Notes: generated by a model not told the origin, from the sequence alone. Positions 35,722 through 45,438 are shown, numbered from the stretch's first letter. The stretch: DNA of 64,000 nucleotides from Alteriqipengyuania lutimaris (GCF_003363135.1 NZ_QRBB01000001.1:744001-808000), one strand, 5' to 3'. A program made the numbers and translations.

Positions 35722-36519
35722 TCAATGCACGAAGCGCGCGACCACGTCGCGGTAGGAGCGCGAGACCTTCACCTCGGCACCCGATCCCAGCACCAGGAAG
35801 CATTCGCCGTTGGTATGCGGCTTCACCTGGCGCACCTGATCGAGATTGACGATCGTGCTGCGGTGGACGCGCTGGAACTTGCGCGGGTCCAGCCGTCGTT
35901 CGAGATCCTTCATCGTCTCGCGCAGGATCAGCGAATTGTCGCCGGTATAGATACACATGTAGTCGCCCGCCGCCTCGATATGCTCGATCGAATCGACTTC
36001 GACGCGGAAGATCTTGCCGCGGTCCTTCACGTTGATCAGCTTCTCGAACCGCTCGGCGCCGTCGGGGGAGCCTTCCTGCAATTCCTCGGCCGCTTCGGGG
36101 GCGACTTCGGCCAGCACGTTCATCAGCTTTTCCGCCTCGTCCGCGCCGCGCTTTTCATTGAGCCGCTGGCGTACGCGCTCGATCACGTCGGCCAGCTTGT
36201 CCTCGTCGACAGGTTTCATCAGGTAATGCAGCGCATTGGCTTGGAAGGCGCGGATCGCGTGTTCCTGATAGGCGGTCACGAAGACGAACAGCGGCGGTTC
36301 GATATCCATCACACCCTGGACGACGCCGAATCCGTCGAAGCCGGGCATCTGGATGTCGAGGAACACGAGGTCGGGTCGCAAGGTCTTGATCTTGCGAATG
36401 GCCTCGCGGCCATTCGAGCAGGTGTCGATTATCTCCACGTCCTCGAAGGGTTCCAGGCGCAGCTGGAGCCCCTGAACCGCGAGCTTTTCATCATCCACGA
36501 TGATCGTCTTGATGGTCAT
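35722..36519 (-). CDS. LytTR-family response regulator
   Basis: This 265-residue regulator has a receiver domain at 1-120 with phosphoacceptor Asp 55 (VFLDIQMPGFDG) and the conserved Lys in LMKPVDE. An acidic linker follows, then a LytTR DNA-binding domain at about 155-265 (INVKDRGKIFRVEVDSIEHIEAAGDY, FQRVHRSTIVN). ATG 36519 is preferred over GTG 36525, as AGGA is 10 bases upstream. It directly follows its sensor kinase. Target genes are unknown. Confidence 0.93.
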   Translation of the reverse strand: MTIKTIIVDDEKLAVQGLQLRLEPFEDVEIIDTCSNGREAIRKIKTLRPDLVFLDIQMPGFDGFGVVQGVMDIEPPLFVFVTAYQEHAIRAFQANALHYLMKPVDEDKLADVIERVRQRLNEKRGADEAEKLMNVLAEVAPEAAEELQEGSPDGAERFEKLINVKDRGKIFRVEVDSIEHIEAAGDYMCIYTGDNSLILRETMKDLERRLDPRKFQRVHRSTIVNLDQVRQVKPHTNGECFLVLGSGAEVKVSRSYRDVVARFVH

Positions 36520-36526
36520 TTTCACA

Positions 36527-37783
36527 CTATCCTATGGCGCGGGGGTACGCCGTATCGTCAACGGGCGGGGCATTGTCCTGTTTCCCGCTACCCGTTCCGA
36601 CAGAACCCGTTCCATCGCGCAAGGAGGGATGGGTCGTCAATTCGGGCGGCGGGACTAGCGGGGCGACCTCTTCCTCTCCCTCGCGCTCGAAGGGGAGTTC
36701 GATGATCACCGTGAAGCCTCCGTTGGCCGGTGACCTGATCTCGAACAGGTGCTGATCGCCATAGGCTTGCGCCAGACGGTCCCGTATATTCGTCAGGCCG
36801 ACGCCGGTCGAATCGGGGCTCGCGCTGGCGGGGACTTCGCCGCGGGTCGATTCCACGGGAGATTTCAGTCCCGGGCCCGTATCGGACACCACCAGCCGCA
36901 GCCGCTTGCCCGATACTTGAGCCGACAGCGAAATCTTGGCGCCCTCTTCGAGGGGGGAGACGGCGTATTTGATCGCATTCTCGATGAGCGGCTGGAGCAG
37001 CAGCGAGGGAAGCACTCCCTCGGCGGCTTCCTCGGCAATGTCGAATTCGGTCTGCAACCGCTCCTCGAACCGCATGCGTTCGATATCGAGATAGAGCTTC
37101 AGCGTCTCGACCTCCTGCTCCACCGTCACCGTTCCGCCGGGTTGCGACACCAGCGTATGGCGCAGGAAACGCGAGAGGCGCGTCAGCATCGCATTGGCGG
37201 GCTCGGTCTGTTTCAGCAGCACCAGCGTGCTGATCGAATTGAGCGTATTGAACAGGAAATGCGGATTGAGCTGGTAGCGCAGCATCGCGAGCTGCGCGCT
37301 GGTCGCCTGCGCCTCGAGCCGCTCGAGCCGGTCGGCCTGCTCTTCCAGCTGGAGGAAATAGTTGATCGCGTAATAGAGCCCGGTCCATGCGCCGAGCAGC
37401 GGCAACTCGACGAACAGGTAGAGGAAAAACAGCTGCGTGAGCGTGGTCTCGCGGTCCGAGTAATAGAGGCCGACCACCCACGCCTCCACCAGCACCTGCG
37501 TGCTCACCGCAGCGGCGAGAGCGAGCGTGGTGAAGCCCCATGTGACGAGCGGGGGGCGACCGATCAGGTTGCGGTAGACCACCGATAGCAGCAGGCTGAG
37601 CGAGAAGCCCGTGACCGTGGCGATGAAGACCAGCATCAGGAAGCCGAGGCCCTGGTCGTTCACCACGCCTTGGATGCCGCGCAGCACCATCGCGCCGCCC
37701 CAACCGGCGAACTGGAGGTTCCAGAACGCGCGGTTCTTGTTCGCGAAAAACGGCGCAGGGCGGGAGGGCAGCACGGCCATCAT
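36527..37783 (-). CDS. LytS/YehU-type sensor histidine kinase
   Basis: This 418-residue kinase has four to five N-terminal membrane helices (residues 25-145). A short coiled linker leads to the His_kinase domain LRYQLNPHFLFNTLNS with phospho-His 175. The ATPase follows (LIENAIKYA, VVSDTGPGLK, GVGLTNIRDRL). A Pro/Gly-rich tail of about 50 residues ends it. It pairs with the LytTR regulator one base downstream. No sensor domain outside the membrane is evident. Confidence 0.93.
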   Translation of the reverse strand: MMAVLPSRPAPFFANKNRAFWNLQFAGWGGAMVLRGIQGVVNDQGLGFLMLVFIATVTGFSLSLLLSVVYRNLIGRPPLVTWGFTTLALAAAVSTQVLVEAWVVGLYYSDRETTLTQLFFLYLFVELPLLGAWTGLYYAINYFLQLEEQADRLERLEAQATSAQLAMLRYQLNPHFLFNTLNSISTLVLLKQTEPANAMLTRLSRFLRHTLVSQPGGTVTVEQEVETLKLYLDIERMRFEERLQTEFDIAEEAAEGVLPSLLLQPLIENAIKYAVSPLEEGAKISLSAQVSGKRLRLVVSDTGPGLKSPVESTRGEVPASASPDSTGVGLTNIRDRLAQAYGDQHLFEIRSPANGGFTVIIELPFEREGEEEVAPLVPPPELTTHPSLRDGTGSVGTGSGKQDNAPPVDDTAYPRAIG

Positions 37784-37873
37784 GCGCGTTCCCTAGCGCA
37801 ACCAAGGCGTTTCTCCCAAACTTTTGCGCGAGGTCCCGCGATAGGATAGCGTGCGCCTGAGAGGAGAGGACAT

Positions 37874-38464
37874 ATGCAGCCGGCCGATACGCTTCATTCC
37901 GTCGCCGCACGCGCGAAATTTCGCGAAATGAAGGAAGGCACGCAGGACGACTGGGCGATCATCGGCAGCGAATACCGCGCCTTTGCCAAGGGTCTGCCCG
38001 ACCGGGTGCTCAACCATCTCAAACTGCTCGACGGCGATTTCGGCGGCTTTCCGGTCTGCCGGCTCGAACATTCGCTGCAGACCGCCACGCGCGCGCATCG
38101 CGACGGACGCTCCGAGCAATATGTCGTCATGGCGCTGCTGCACGATATCGGCGATACGCTGGGCAGCTACAATCATCCCGAAGTCGGCGCGGCGATCATC
38201 AAGCCCTTCGTGACCGAGGATATCCACTGGATCTGCCAGAACCATGGCGCCTTCCAGGGCTACTACTACTTCCACTTCCTCGGCATGGATCGCAACGCGC
38301 GTGAGGCGTTTAGCGACAATCCGCATTACGAGGCGTGCAGGCATTTCTGCGAAACCTACGACCAGGCCGCCTTCGATCCCGACTACGACAGCGAGACGCT
38401 GGAATTCTTCGAACCGATGGTGCGCCGCGTGATGGCGAGGCCGCTCGCCTCGGCCAGCGCCTAG
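37874..38464 (+). CDS. HD-domain protein, PhnZ/MIOX-like
   Basis: This 196-residue HD-superfamily protein has metal ligands in CRLEHSLQTATRAH, LLHDIGDTLG (the HD pair), NHPEVGAAIIKPFV and ICQNHGAFQGYYYFHF. The single-domain size and LEHSLQTA resemble the PhnZ and inositol-oxygenase branch, which are di-iron oxygenases rather than phosphohydrolases. No phosphonate genes are near. GGAGAGG is 8 bases upstream. The stop shares CTAG with the convergent protease. Confidence 0.75.
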   Translation: MQPADTLHSVAARAKFREMKEGTQDDWAIIGSEYRAFAKGLPDRVLNHLKLLDGDFGGFPVCRLEHSLQTATRAHRDGRSEQYVVMALLHDIGDTLGSYNHPEVGAAIIKPFVTEDIHWICQNHGAFQGYYYFHFLGMDRNAREAFSDNPHYEACRHFCETYDQAAFDPDYDSETLEFFEPMVRRVMARPLASASA

Positions 38465-39537
38465 CGCGTGGCGCGCTTCGATCCGGGCAGCTCTTCGCGG
38501 CTGAAATGCTGCGCCCAGTCGAGTTCGCGCTCGCTTTGTTGCAGGCTCTCGATCAGGGGGAGCTCGGCCTCGATGAATTCGACCCGCTCGTCCCAGCCGT
38601 CATGCGTGCGTGCGCGGAAGATCCAGCCGCCGTGGCGCGGGCCCCATTCCTCGAAGAACCGCATCGCGGCGCGCGGGTCGAAGCCCGCATTGGCGAGCAG
38701 CCACGGCATCAGCCGGTCGGCCTCGCGCTCGGTCAGGCGCACCGCCTTGCGCTTGCGGCCGCCATTGGCATCGAACCACGCGCGATGGCGCAAAAGGTTA
38801 TGCGCGAGCTCGTGCGAGAGCACGGCGGCCAGCAGCGGGTCGGGATAGTCGATCCCGGCGAAATCGGGGCCGATGACGATGCGGTGCCCGTCGGCCACCG
38901 CGCGGCCGCCTTCGCCGATCTCGAACCTGCTGCGGCAGGCGGGCACGCCATCGATCTCAATCGTCGCCGGTCCTTCGGAACGCATGACGGTGATCGGCAG
39001 TCGGCCGGTTTGGGCGAGCAGTCGCTCGGCCTCCGCCCGGATCGTCTCGATCCGCTCCCACGGTTCGGCGCCTTCGGTCGCAATGTCGGCGATCCGCATC
39101 GCCCCGATCGCAAGCACCGTGTCGTCGACCACTACTCCCGCACGCTCGGCCGGGCCGCCGGGGACCAGTGCCTGCACGCCGACATCGCCCGTGAGGCCGA
39201 GCACGCGGCGCAGCCGGTCGCCCGCGCCGTAGGCGGCCATGTCGTGGAGCAGGAGCCCCGCCGACGAGGTCGCGTCCTCGCAATAGCGCGCATTGCCCGT
39301 CAGCAGCCGGTACCCGAGCACGAGCACCCGCGCGTCCTGCGCCCGGAGCTGCGCCACATCTTCGGGAAGCGGAGCGCGCGTTGCCTCAACTTCGGGCGCG
39401 GGGACCGCCGGCAGCTGGACCCGGGGATTGGCTTCGACGCCGGCTTGTGCTTCGACCTGCGCAAAAGTCGGCGATCCTGCCGCCACGATTGCGAGTGCGG
39501 CGAGCCAGCGCGTCATACTCCGAACGGCGAAGGTCAT
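38461..39537 (-). CDS. exported PDZ-M48-like metalloprotease
   Basis: This 358-residue protein has a signal peptide (LAALAIVAAGSPTFAQ) and a PDZ-like segment (GVQALVPGGPAERAGVVVDDTVLAIG). A zinc-protease helix SHELAHNLLRH gives HExxH, and EREADRLMPWLLANAGFDP supplies the downstream glutamate, as in M48 peptidases. It probably acts in periplasmic quality control. It overlaps the DsbA-family gene by ATGA. Confidence 0.82.
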   Translation of the reverse strand: MTFAVRSMTRWLAALAIVAAGSPTFAQVEAQAGVEANPRVQLPAVPAPEVEATRAPLPEDVAQLRAQDARVLVLGYRLLTGNARYCEDATSSAGLLLHDMAAYGAGDRLRRVLGLTGDVGVQALVPGGPAERAGVVVDDTVLAIGAMRIADIATEGAEPWERIETIRAEAERLLAQTGRLPITVMRSEGPATIEIDGVPACRSRFEIGEGGRAVADGHRIVIGPDFAGIDYPDPLLAAVLSHELAHNLLRHRAWFDANGGRKRKAVRLTEREADRLMPWLLANAGFDPRAAMRFFEEWGPRHGGWIFRARTHDGWDERVEFIEAELPLIESLQQSERELDWAQHFSREELPGSKRATR

Positions 39538-40253
39538 GACGCGTCGGTCGTATCGCCGATCGCTTCGGCAAGCGCCTCGACGCCCTGTGCGCCCTGGAGG
39601 ATGCGGTTGCCCGTGATCCATGCGGGCGTGCCGGTAAAGCCGAGCTCTTCGGCCAGCAGCGCGTTGCGCATCAGCTCCATCGTCACATCTTCGCCCTGCG
39701 CTTCGGTCCGTGCACGTCGAACGTCGAGCCCGGCTGCCTCGGCCGCGCGCGCGATGGCTGCATCGTCGGCGGTTTCCTGCTCGAACAGCGCGCGGTGGAA
39801 GGCGGCGAACTTGTCTTGCTTGGCCGCCGCCAGCGCCATGCGCGCCGCCGCCTCGCTGCCTTCGAAGATCGGCCATTCCTTGATCACCACCCGCAGTTCG
39901 GGATCCTGCGCGACCAGCTGTTCGACATGCGCGTGGCTCAACCGGCAATAGCCGCAATTATAGTCCGAAAATTCGAACAGGGTTCGGCTCCCCTCCGGGT
40001 TGCCCAGCACCGCGCCGGGGAAGGGCGCGCGCCATTCCTCGCCCGCCGCCGCCAGGCGCCTTTCCGCATCGCGCGCCTGAAGCTCGCTCGCCATGCGCTG
40101 GAGCATTTCGGGATTGTCCAGCAGGTAGGCTTCGGTCTGCCGGTCGGCCCAATGCTGGCCGATACCGGTGATCGCAAACAGGCCCGCACCCAGCAGCCCG
40201 CCCAGCAGGGCGAGCGCGAACACCCCGATGCCGCGCAGAATCGATTCTTTCAT
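39534..40253 (-). CDS. DsbA-family thiol:disulfide oxidoreductase
   Basis: This 239-residue protein has an N-terminal membrane anchor (residues 8-30) and a thioredoxin fold with active site NCGYC (Cys 100 and 103). A cis-proline is in FTGTPAWI. It resembles the ScsC/BdbD-like DsbA group, forming or isomerising disulfides in periplasmic proteins. It lies between two protease genes, in what looks like an envelope protein maintenance operon. Confidence 0.9.
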   Translation of the reverse strand: MKESILRGIGVFALALLGGLLGAGLFAITGIGQHWADRQTEAYLLDNPEMLQRMASELQARDAERRLAAAGEEWRAPFPGAVLGNPEGSRTLFEFSDYNCGYCRLSHAHVEQLVAQDPELRVVIKEWPIFEGSEAAARMALAAAKQDKFAAFHRALFEQETADDAAIARAAEAAGLDVRRARTEAQGEDVTMELMRNALLAEELGFTGTPAWITGNRILQGAQGVEALAEAIGDTTDAS

Positions 40254-40265
40254 GTTTGCAGGCCC

Positions 40266-41621
40266 TTAGCTGTCTTCGCGCGCACGTTCGAGTGCGGCCT
40301 GCGCCTGCATTCGCACATCCTGCGCGCGCAGCCAGTCGGCCGAGCCGACGGGCAGGGCGGACTCGGCCAGCTGCGCGCTGCGCAACGCCGCGAGGTAATC
40401 GCGCGTCATCACCTGCCGCTCCGCGCTCGCCAGATGCGCGCGCGGCATGTCGCCGCGTTCGGCATAGACCACGCCCAGCTGGTACCACGCGAAGGGATTG
40501 AGCCGGTCCTTGGCGACCGCAGCGCGCAGAACCTGCTCGGCCTCTTCGAAATTGTCCGAATTCTCGGTCGCGATCAGGGCGTGACCGAACATCGATGCGA
40601 TCAGCGGCTGGTTGAAGGTGAGCTCGGTCGCGCGGCGAAGGTCGGGCAGCGCCTCGTCAGGGCGGCCCGACTCGAGCAGGATCTGCCCGCGCAGCTCGAG
40701 GAAATAGGGATTGTCGGGATTGGCCGCGAGCAGCGCGTCCGCCTCGTCCAGCGCGGCGTCGATCTGCGCGTCCTTGTGGTAGGCATAGGCGCGGGCATAG
40801 CGCGCGGGCACGCTGGTGTCCGACCGCGGATAGGTGCGCAGCGTCCGGTCCGTTTCGGACAGGTAGCCGAAAAGCTTGGCGCGGGCGCGTTCGAAGCGGA
40901 CCTGCAATTCGGGATCGGGCGGCGTGTCCCACGCCGCGTCGCGCTGGTAGACCTCGCGCAGGCGCGCGATCCGGTCGCCCGAAAGCGGGTGGGTGCGGTT
41001 GAAGCCCGCCTCGTCGCTCTGGCTGCGGCTGTAGCGGTATTCCTGGTTGAGCAGCTTGCCGAAGAACTCCAGCGAACCCTTGCCGGTGACGCCGGCCTTG
41101 GAAAGATATTCCGCGCCCGCCGCGTCGGCCGCCGATTCCTGTACGCGGCTGAAGGCGAGGTACTTGCCCATCGCCGCGCGCTGGCCCGCCATCATCGCAC
41201 CGATCGCCGCATCGCCCGCGCCTGCGGCGGCGGCGGCGATCCCGATCAGCAGCGACAGAATGGAAATGGTCTGCGCGCTGCGCATCCCGTCGCCCGAACT
41301 GATGACGTGTCCGCCGGTGATATGGCCGAGCTCGTGGGCGATCACGCCCTGGACCTCGTTGGCGCTGTCCGCCGCGTTGATCAGCCCGGTGTGGATGTAG
41401 ACCACCTGGCCCCCTGCAACGAAGGCGTTGATCGACGGATCGTTGACCAGCACGACTTCGACATTGCCCGGCCGGAGCCCCGCCGCCTCCGCCAGCGGAG
41501 CGGCCATGTCGTTCAGCAGCGCCTCGGTCTCGGCGTCGCGCAGCACGCTTTGCGCCATGGCGGGCTGCACCGTGAGGGCAAGCGCCAGCAGGCAGGCGAG
41601 GAGTCTGGAAAGGAACGCCAT
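40266..41621 (-). CDS. BepA-like M48 protease with TPR region
   Basis: This 451-residue exported protein has a signal peptide ending QPAMAQ and an M48 domain with HELGHITGGH (HExxH) and QESAADAAGAEYL (third ligand). TPR-like repeats follow from 280 to 430 (PYFLELRGQILLESGRPDEAL, WYQLGVVYAERGDM). This is the BepA/YfgC layout: a periplasmic chaperone-protease for outer membrane proteins. It is the first gene of the protease-DsbA-protease run. Confidence 0.9.
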   Translation of the reverse strand: MAFLSRLLACLLALALTVQPAMAQSVLRDAETEALLNDMAAPLAEAAGLRPGNVEVVLVNDPSINAFVAGGQVVYIHTGLINAADSANEVQGVIAHELGHITGGHVISSGDGMRSAQTISILSLLIGIAAAAAGAGDAAIGAMMAGQRAAMGKYLAFSRVQESAADAAGAEYLSKAGVTGKGSLEFFGKLLNQEYRYSRSQSDEAGFNRTHPLSGDRIARLREVYQRDAAWDTPPDPELQVRFERARAKLFGYLSETDRTLRTYPRSDTSVPARYARAYAYHKDAQIDAALDEADALLAANPDNPYFLELRGQILLESGRPDEALPDLRRATELTFNQPLIASMFGHALIATENSDNFEEAEQVLRAAVAKDRLNPFAWYQLGVVYAERGDMPRAHLASAERQVMTRDYLAALRSAQLAESALPVGSADWLRAQDVRMQAQAALERAREDS

Positions 41622-41633
41622 GATGCGTCCACG

Positions 41634-42704
41634 CTAGCCCCCGGAGGGCTGAATGTCTCCTGAAGCTTCGTCCTCATTGTCAGTGACATCCGCCTGGGGT
41701 TCATCGGCCCCCGGCGCGGGTTCACCCGTCGCCCGCGCTTCGCGCAGGCGGCGGCGCGTCTCGATCCGCTCGCGCGCACCCTCGCGAACCCGTTCGCGCA
41801 GGAAGCCGGTGACCTCGTCCTTGACCCGCGCATCATTGTCGAAGGGCCGGGCGAGCGTCATGAGAATGCCCGCGTGGCCCATGTCGTTGAACACGACATG
41901 CCGCGCGCGCGCGCCCTTTGCCGCGAGGGCATTGAAAAGCACTTCGGAATTCTCGCGTTCCACGCTCTCGTCGTAGAACCCGGTCGCCAGCAGCATGGGC
42001 GGGGCATCGGCGCGTGCAAAACGCACGGGCTGCGTTGCCGCAAGCGGCCGCGCCTCGCCAAAGGCTTCTTCGGTGTTTTCGCTGTCGAGCGGTAGGAAAT
42101 CGTATGGCCCTGCCAGCCCGATCACGCCGTCGATCGTGTCGTCGGGCAGGCCCAGGCGCCGGGTCCAGCGCCGGTCGAGACCCAGCATGACCGCGTTGTA
42201 GGCCCCTGCCGAATGACCCATGAGGTAGATACGCTCCGGATCGCCGCCGTATTTCGCGATGTTCTGGGTGGTCCAGCGAAGCGCCGCCGCGCTGTCGGCC
42301 AGCATCGCGGGATATTTGCCTTCGGGCAGCAGGCGATAGCCGACATTGACGACCACGAAGCCCCTGGGCGCGAAATTGCGGCCGATGAAGCCGTAGGAAG
42401 CCGGATCGCCATCGGACCAGCCGCCGCCGTGGAAGAAGACGAGCACCGGCTGCAGCGCATCCTCGGGCGCGTCTTCGCTGCGATAGATGAACAGCTTGCG
42501 ATCCTCGTGCCGGCCATAGGCCAGCGGGCCCCGCTCTTCGACCGGCGCATCGAAGGTAAAGGCGAGGTCGGCCTTGTCGAGCAGGTCGTGCCGCAGGTCC
42601 GGCCAGATCCAGTGGTAGAGGTTGTAGGCGAGGATCGTCAGCGCGAGGACGAAGAGCATCTGGAACAGACAGCAGCCGCCCGGTTCCTTAGGCTTCCTCT
42701 CCAT
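41634..42704 (-). CDS. membrane-anchored alpha/beta hydrolase (BD-FAE-like)
   Basis: This protein of about 356 residues has one N-terminal membrane helix (LFQMLFVLALTILAYNLYHW). The esterase/lipase domain has oxyanion block FFHGGGWSDGD, nucleophile GHSAGAYN, Asp region and His in NDMGHAG. A charged C-terminal tail of about 55 residues is likely disordered. ATG 42704 overlaps the upstream gene by 17 bases; ATG 42743 or 42755 would give a longer N-terminus. The substrate is unknown. Confidence 0.82.
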   Translation of the reverse strand: MERKPKEPGGCCLFQMLFVLALTILAYNLYHWIWPDLRHDLLDKADLAFTFDAPVEERGPLAYGRHEDRKLFIYRSEDAPEDALQPVLVFFHGGGWSDGDPASYGFIGRNFAPRGFVVVNVGYRLLPEGKYPAMLADSAAALRWTTQNIAKYGGDPERIYLMGHSAGAYNAVMLGLDRRWTRRLGLPDDTIDGVIGLAGPYDFLPLDSENTEEAFGEARPLAATQPVRFARADAPPMLLATGFYDESVERENSEVLFNALAAKGARARHVVFNDMGHAGILMTLARPFDNDARVKDEVTGFLRERVREGARERIETRRRLREARATGEPAPGADEPQADVTDNEDEASGDIQPSGG

Positions 42705-43794
42705 CTCCCGGGCCCACCGTTTCCACGATGCGCGATGTTTCCCCATGCGGTGCAACCCCTGCTGCTCTCAGGAAATCCTTGCCGACCGCATAGCTGTTTC
42801 CCAACCACAGCGGGACTCCAAAGCTTTCGATGACCCGTTTCGCGTCAAGTTCGACTTCCGACAGCGCCTTTTCGGTCGTGCGGATGAAGACCGCGGCGAT
42901 CCTGTCGGGCTGGCGCGCCACCGCTTCGGCGAAGGCGGGCAGGTCGCCCTGCGTATCGTCGCCGATGAAGGCGAAGCGCAGGTGCCCAAAATGATCGAGG
43001 ATTTCGGCAATGGCGCGACGCTTGTGCGCGCCGTGGCTCTTCTTGCCGATGGTCGCCATGTTGAAGCCCCAGTTGCGCAGGAACAGCGCACCCAGCGGCA
43101 TCTCGCGCGATTGCTGGAACGCGACGAGGTACGAAAACAGGTTCCACGGGGATGACGAGATATAGAAGAAGGGGCGGTGCGTGGCAGGGATGAAGCTGCC
43201 GGTCGGCTGGTCCTTGCCGGCCCCGGCAACCCCGCCGCCGATGGCGCCGTAGAAGACGTCGGCCCCTTCGACCAGAATCCGTTCGTGCGGCATCTGTGCG
43301 AAGATGCGCTTCCAGTTGCGGACCACGTTGTGCCAGCCGCCGGTGATGCCGGTTTCCATGATCGTGTCGTCGATGTCCGAGATGACACCGATCTGCGCAT
43401 CGGCTCCGGGCACCAGCACGTGACCCGTCACCGTCTGGTGGCCATCGACATTGTCCCACCCCAGCCGCACGATCTCCCATGCGGTTTGGGCGGGATAAGG
43501 CCAGTCGCCTTCCAGATCGACTTCGAACCTGAAATAGCCGTCATCGCCGGATGTGGCGTGGTGCGTGAAATCCTTGCCGTCGGCCCGGGTAAGGCACAGC
43601 GTCACGTCGACTCCCGCCACTTCGCTGGCGAAGAACTGAGACATCATGACCCGGATGGTGCCCCAGCGACTGCGGCCCTTCTCGAATTCGGGAGCGCGCG
43701 ACCGCTGGGTCCTGCCCACCAGAACCAGCCGGTCGTGGCTGCGATAGCCGAAGAATGGCTGCACGCGGGTAGGTCTGCGCCGGAAAATCCCCAT
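42688..43794 (-). CDS. App1-type phosphatidate phosphatase domain protein
   Basis: This 368-residue protein has the App1 (DUF2183) catalytic domain with haloacid-dehalogenase motif SDIDDTIMETG. Further blocks are FFYISSSPWNLFSYLV and FAFIGDDTQGDLPAF. A beta-rich N-terminal domain of about 130 residues precedes it. Yeast App1 removes phosphate from phosphatidic acid; a lipid role here is inferred. ATG 43794 (MGIFRRRP) was chosen over a longer frame to 43839. Confidence 0.88.
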   Translation of the reverse strand: MGIFRRRPTRVQPFFGYRSHDRLVLVGRTQRSRAPEFEKGRSRWGTIRVMMSQFFASEVAGVDVTLCLTRADGKDFTHHATSGDDGYFRFEVDLEGDWPYPAQTAWEIVRLGWDNVDGHQTVTGHVLVPGADAQIGVISDIDDTIMETGITGGWHNVVRNWKRIFAQMPHERILVEGADVFYGAIGGGVAGAGKDQPTGSFIPATHRPFFYISSSPWNLFSYLVAFQQSREMPLGALFLRNWGFNMATIGKKSHGAHKRRAIAEILDHFGHLRFAFIGDDTQGDLPAFAEAVARQPDRIAAVFIRTTEKALSEVELDAKRVIESFGVPLWLGNSYAVGKDFLRAAGVAPHGETSRIVETVGPGDGEEA

Positions 43795-43872
43795 GCGCAG
43801 CGAGCTAGCGTGCCGACGGGCCCGCGTGAACCCCCGCAAGAGGCTCTGTCGTCAGACGCGAATAAGCTGTGC

Positions 43873-45438
43873 CTAGTCGAAGAGATGCCTGGCCGCGCGC
43901 GCCAGCAATCGCTCGTCTTCGGCGACCTCGCCAAGAAACGCGATCTCGCCTTGCTCGTCGCGGCGGATCACGCACAGCGAGAAAGCCGCGCCCTGAGCGG
44001 GTATCTCGCTGAGCGACTGCCCTTCGAGCGTGGCGAGCCTGCGATAAACCCGCGGTGTCCTGGCCGATTGTGCTGGCGTCGCCTCGTCGCCACCGCGCCG
44101 GATCGCGCGTTCGCGGGAGACCAGGCCTTTCAGGCCGCCATCGCTGTTTTCCAGATATTCCGCCAGTGCACCTGTTTCCAGCCCCTGGCGGTGGGCGAAG
44201 GACAGGACGCAGGAATATTCGGCAATGCGCGACTTATCGTAATCCGCGCCGAAAACGAGTTTGACCACCGGCGTCATCGGCGCACGGGGAACGGCGGCAA
44301 TGTTATTGTCCTCCAGCAGTTGGGCGAAGGCTTGCCCATCCTGTTGCGCCGCGAGGCTCACATCATAGGCGCGACCGACTGCCCGATAGAGCGCGGAGCG
44401 GCTGCGAACATCGGCGTCGAGCGCCGCCTGGGCGAGCGCGCGCGCATCGGCGAGGCAGTCCTTCAGGCCAACCGCATGAGACGGTTCGCGCAGCCCGCAA
44501 AGCGGATCGAAATCGGCGCTCTCGTCTTCCTCGAAGGTCGCGTCTTTGGAGAATTGGCTGGAGAAGGCGATGCTGGCGTCATTTGCCGCTTGGTGCCCGC
44601 GCTCCGTCTTCGACGAGCCGCCGCCCAGATAAGCATCGAGACGTGCGAAAGAAGGTGTGGGAATGGCCTTGCCCGACGTGCCGCCGCCGGCGTGCGAATC
44701 GGGGCGGGCGGCCTCGGCGCTGGCATCGTCGCTGTCCGAGCCGGGGCCGTCGGCCCAGCGCGTGATCGAGGGCGCGGCGACCCGGCGCGGTGTTCCCCGC
44801 AACAGCGGGTCATCGTCGCCGTGCTCTTCCGCTTTGTCGTCGAGCGCATGATCGATTTCGAGGAGCAGCTCGTCCGTCGTCAGCTGGTCGGCCACTTCCT
44901 TCCAGTTGATGACGCCATAGATGAAGTCGATCGTCTCGTCGTCGGTCGAGAAAGGAAGCAATATGCCGCGATAGAGAATCGTGGCGCCGCTGTGATTCGA
45001 AAACTCGGCTTCGAAACCGATCGGCGCCTCGTTCGCGAGGATCTGCATGTAATGGTCGGTGATTCGGCTCAGCAGCGACCGCGCGGGCACGTCGGCCAGC
45101 GTCTCGATCACGGTGTCGCTGCCGCACTCCCCGGCCAGCTTGTCGCCGAGGAAGGCGATGGCCGGGTTCTCGATCCCTGCGGTGAAATCGAGCAGAACGC
45201 TGTTGCTCGCGAAATCGGGCATGTTGTCGGGCTCGATATCCTCCACGCTCGGGAAACCGCGCTCTCCCAGCAGGCTGGCCCAGTAATTATAGGCGCGGAC
45301 CTGCATCCGGCGCTCGTCCTGAGCGACGGGAGCGGGTGGCACCTCGTCGATCGTGAGATGGCTTTCATCGTCGCCATCACCCCACGAGACGTTGTCGTCC
45401 TCGTCGGAAAAGCCGAATTTACTCCGCAAGCTGTCCAT
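43873..45438 (-). CDS. large protein with a PAS_5-like N-terminal domain
   Basis: This 521-residue soluble protein begins with acidic sequence. A PAS-like block follows at about 45-180: YNYWASLLGERGFPSVEDIEP, AGIENPAIAFLGDKLAGECG, RGILLPFSTDDETIDFIYGVINW. The middle (190-310) is acidic and low-complexity. The C-terminal 200 residues are helical (CLADARALAQAALDADVRS, RAVGRAYDVSLAAQ), ending in a small sandwich. A sensory or scaffold role is possible. It is monocistronic. Confidence 0.65.
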   Translation of the reverse strand: MDSLRSKFGFSDEDDNVSWGDGDDESHLTIDEVPPAPVAQDERRMQVRAYNYWASLLGERGFPSVEDIEPDNMPDFASNSVLLDFTAGIENPAIAFLGDKLAGECGSDTVIETLADVPARSLLSRITDHYMQILANEAPIGFEAEFSNHSGATILYRGILLPFSTDDETIDFIYGVINWKEVADQLTTDELLLEIDHALDDKAEEHGDDDPLLRGTPRRVAAPSITRWADGPGSDSDDASAEAARPDSHAGGGTSGKAIPTPSFARLDAYLGGGSSKTERGHQAANDASIAFSSQFSKDATFEEDESADFDPLCGLREPSHAVGLKDCLADARALAQAALDADVRSRSALYRAVGRAYDVSLAAQQDGQAFAQLLEDNNIAAVPRAPMTPVVKLVFGADYDKSRIAEYSCVLSFAHRQGLETGALAEYLENSDGGLKGLVSRERAIRRGGDEATPAQSARTPRVYRRLATLEGQSLSEIPAQGAAFSLCVIRRDEQGEIAFLGEVAEDERLLARAARHLFD

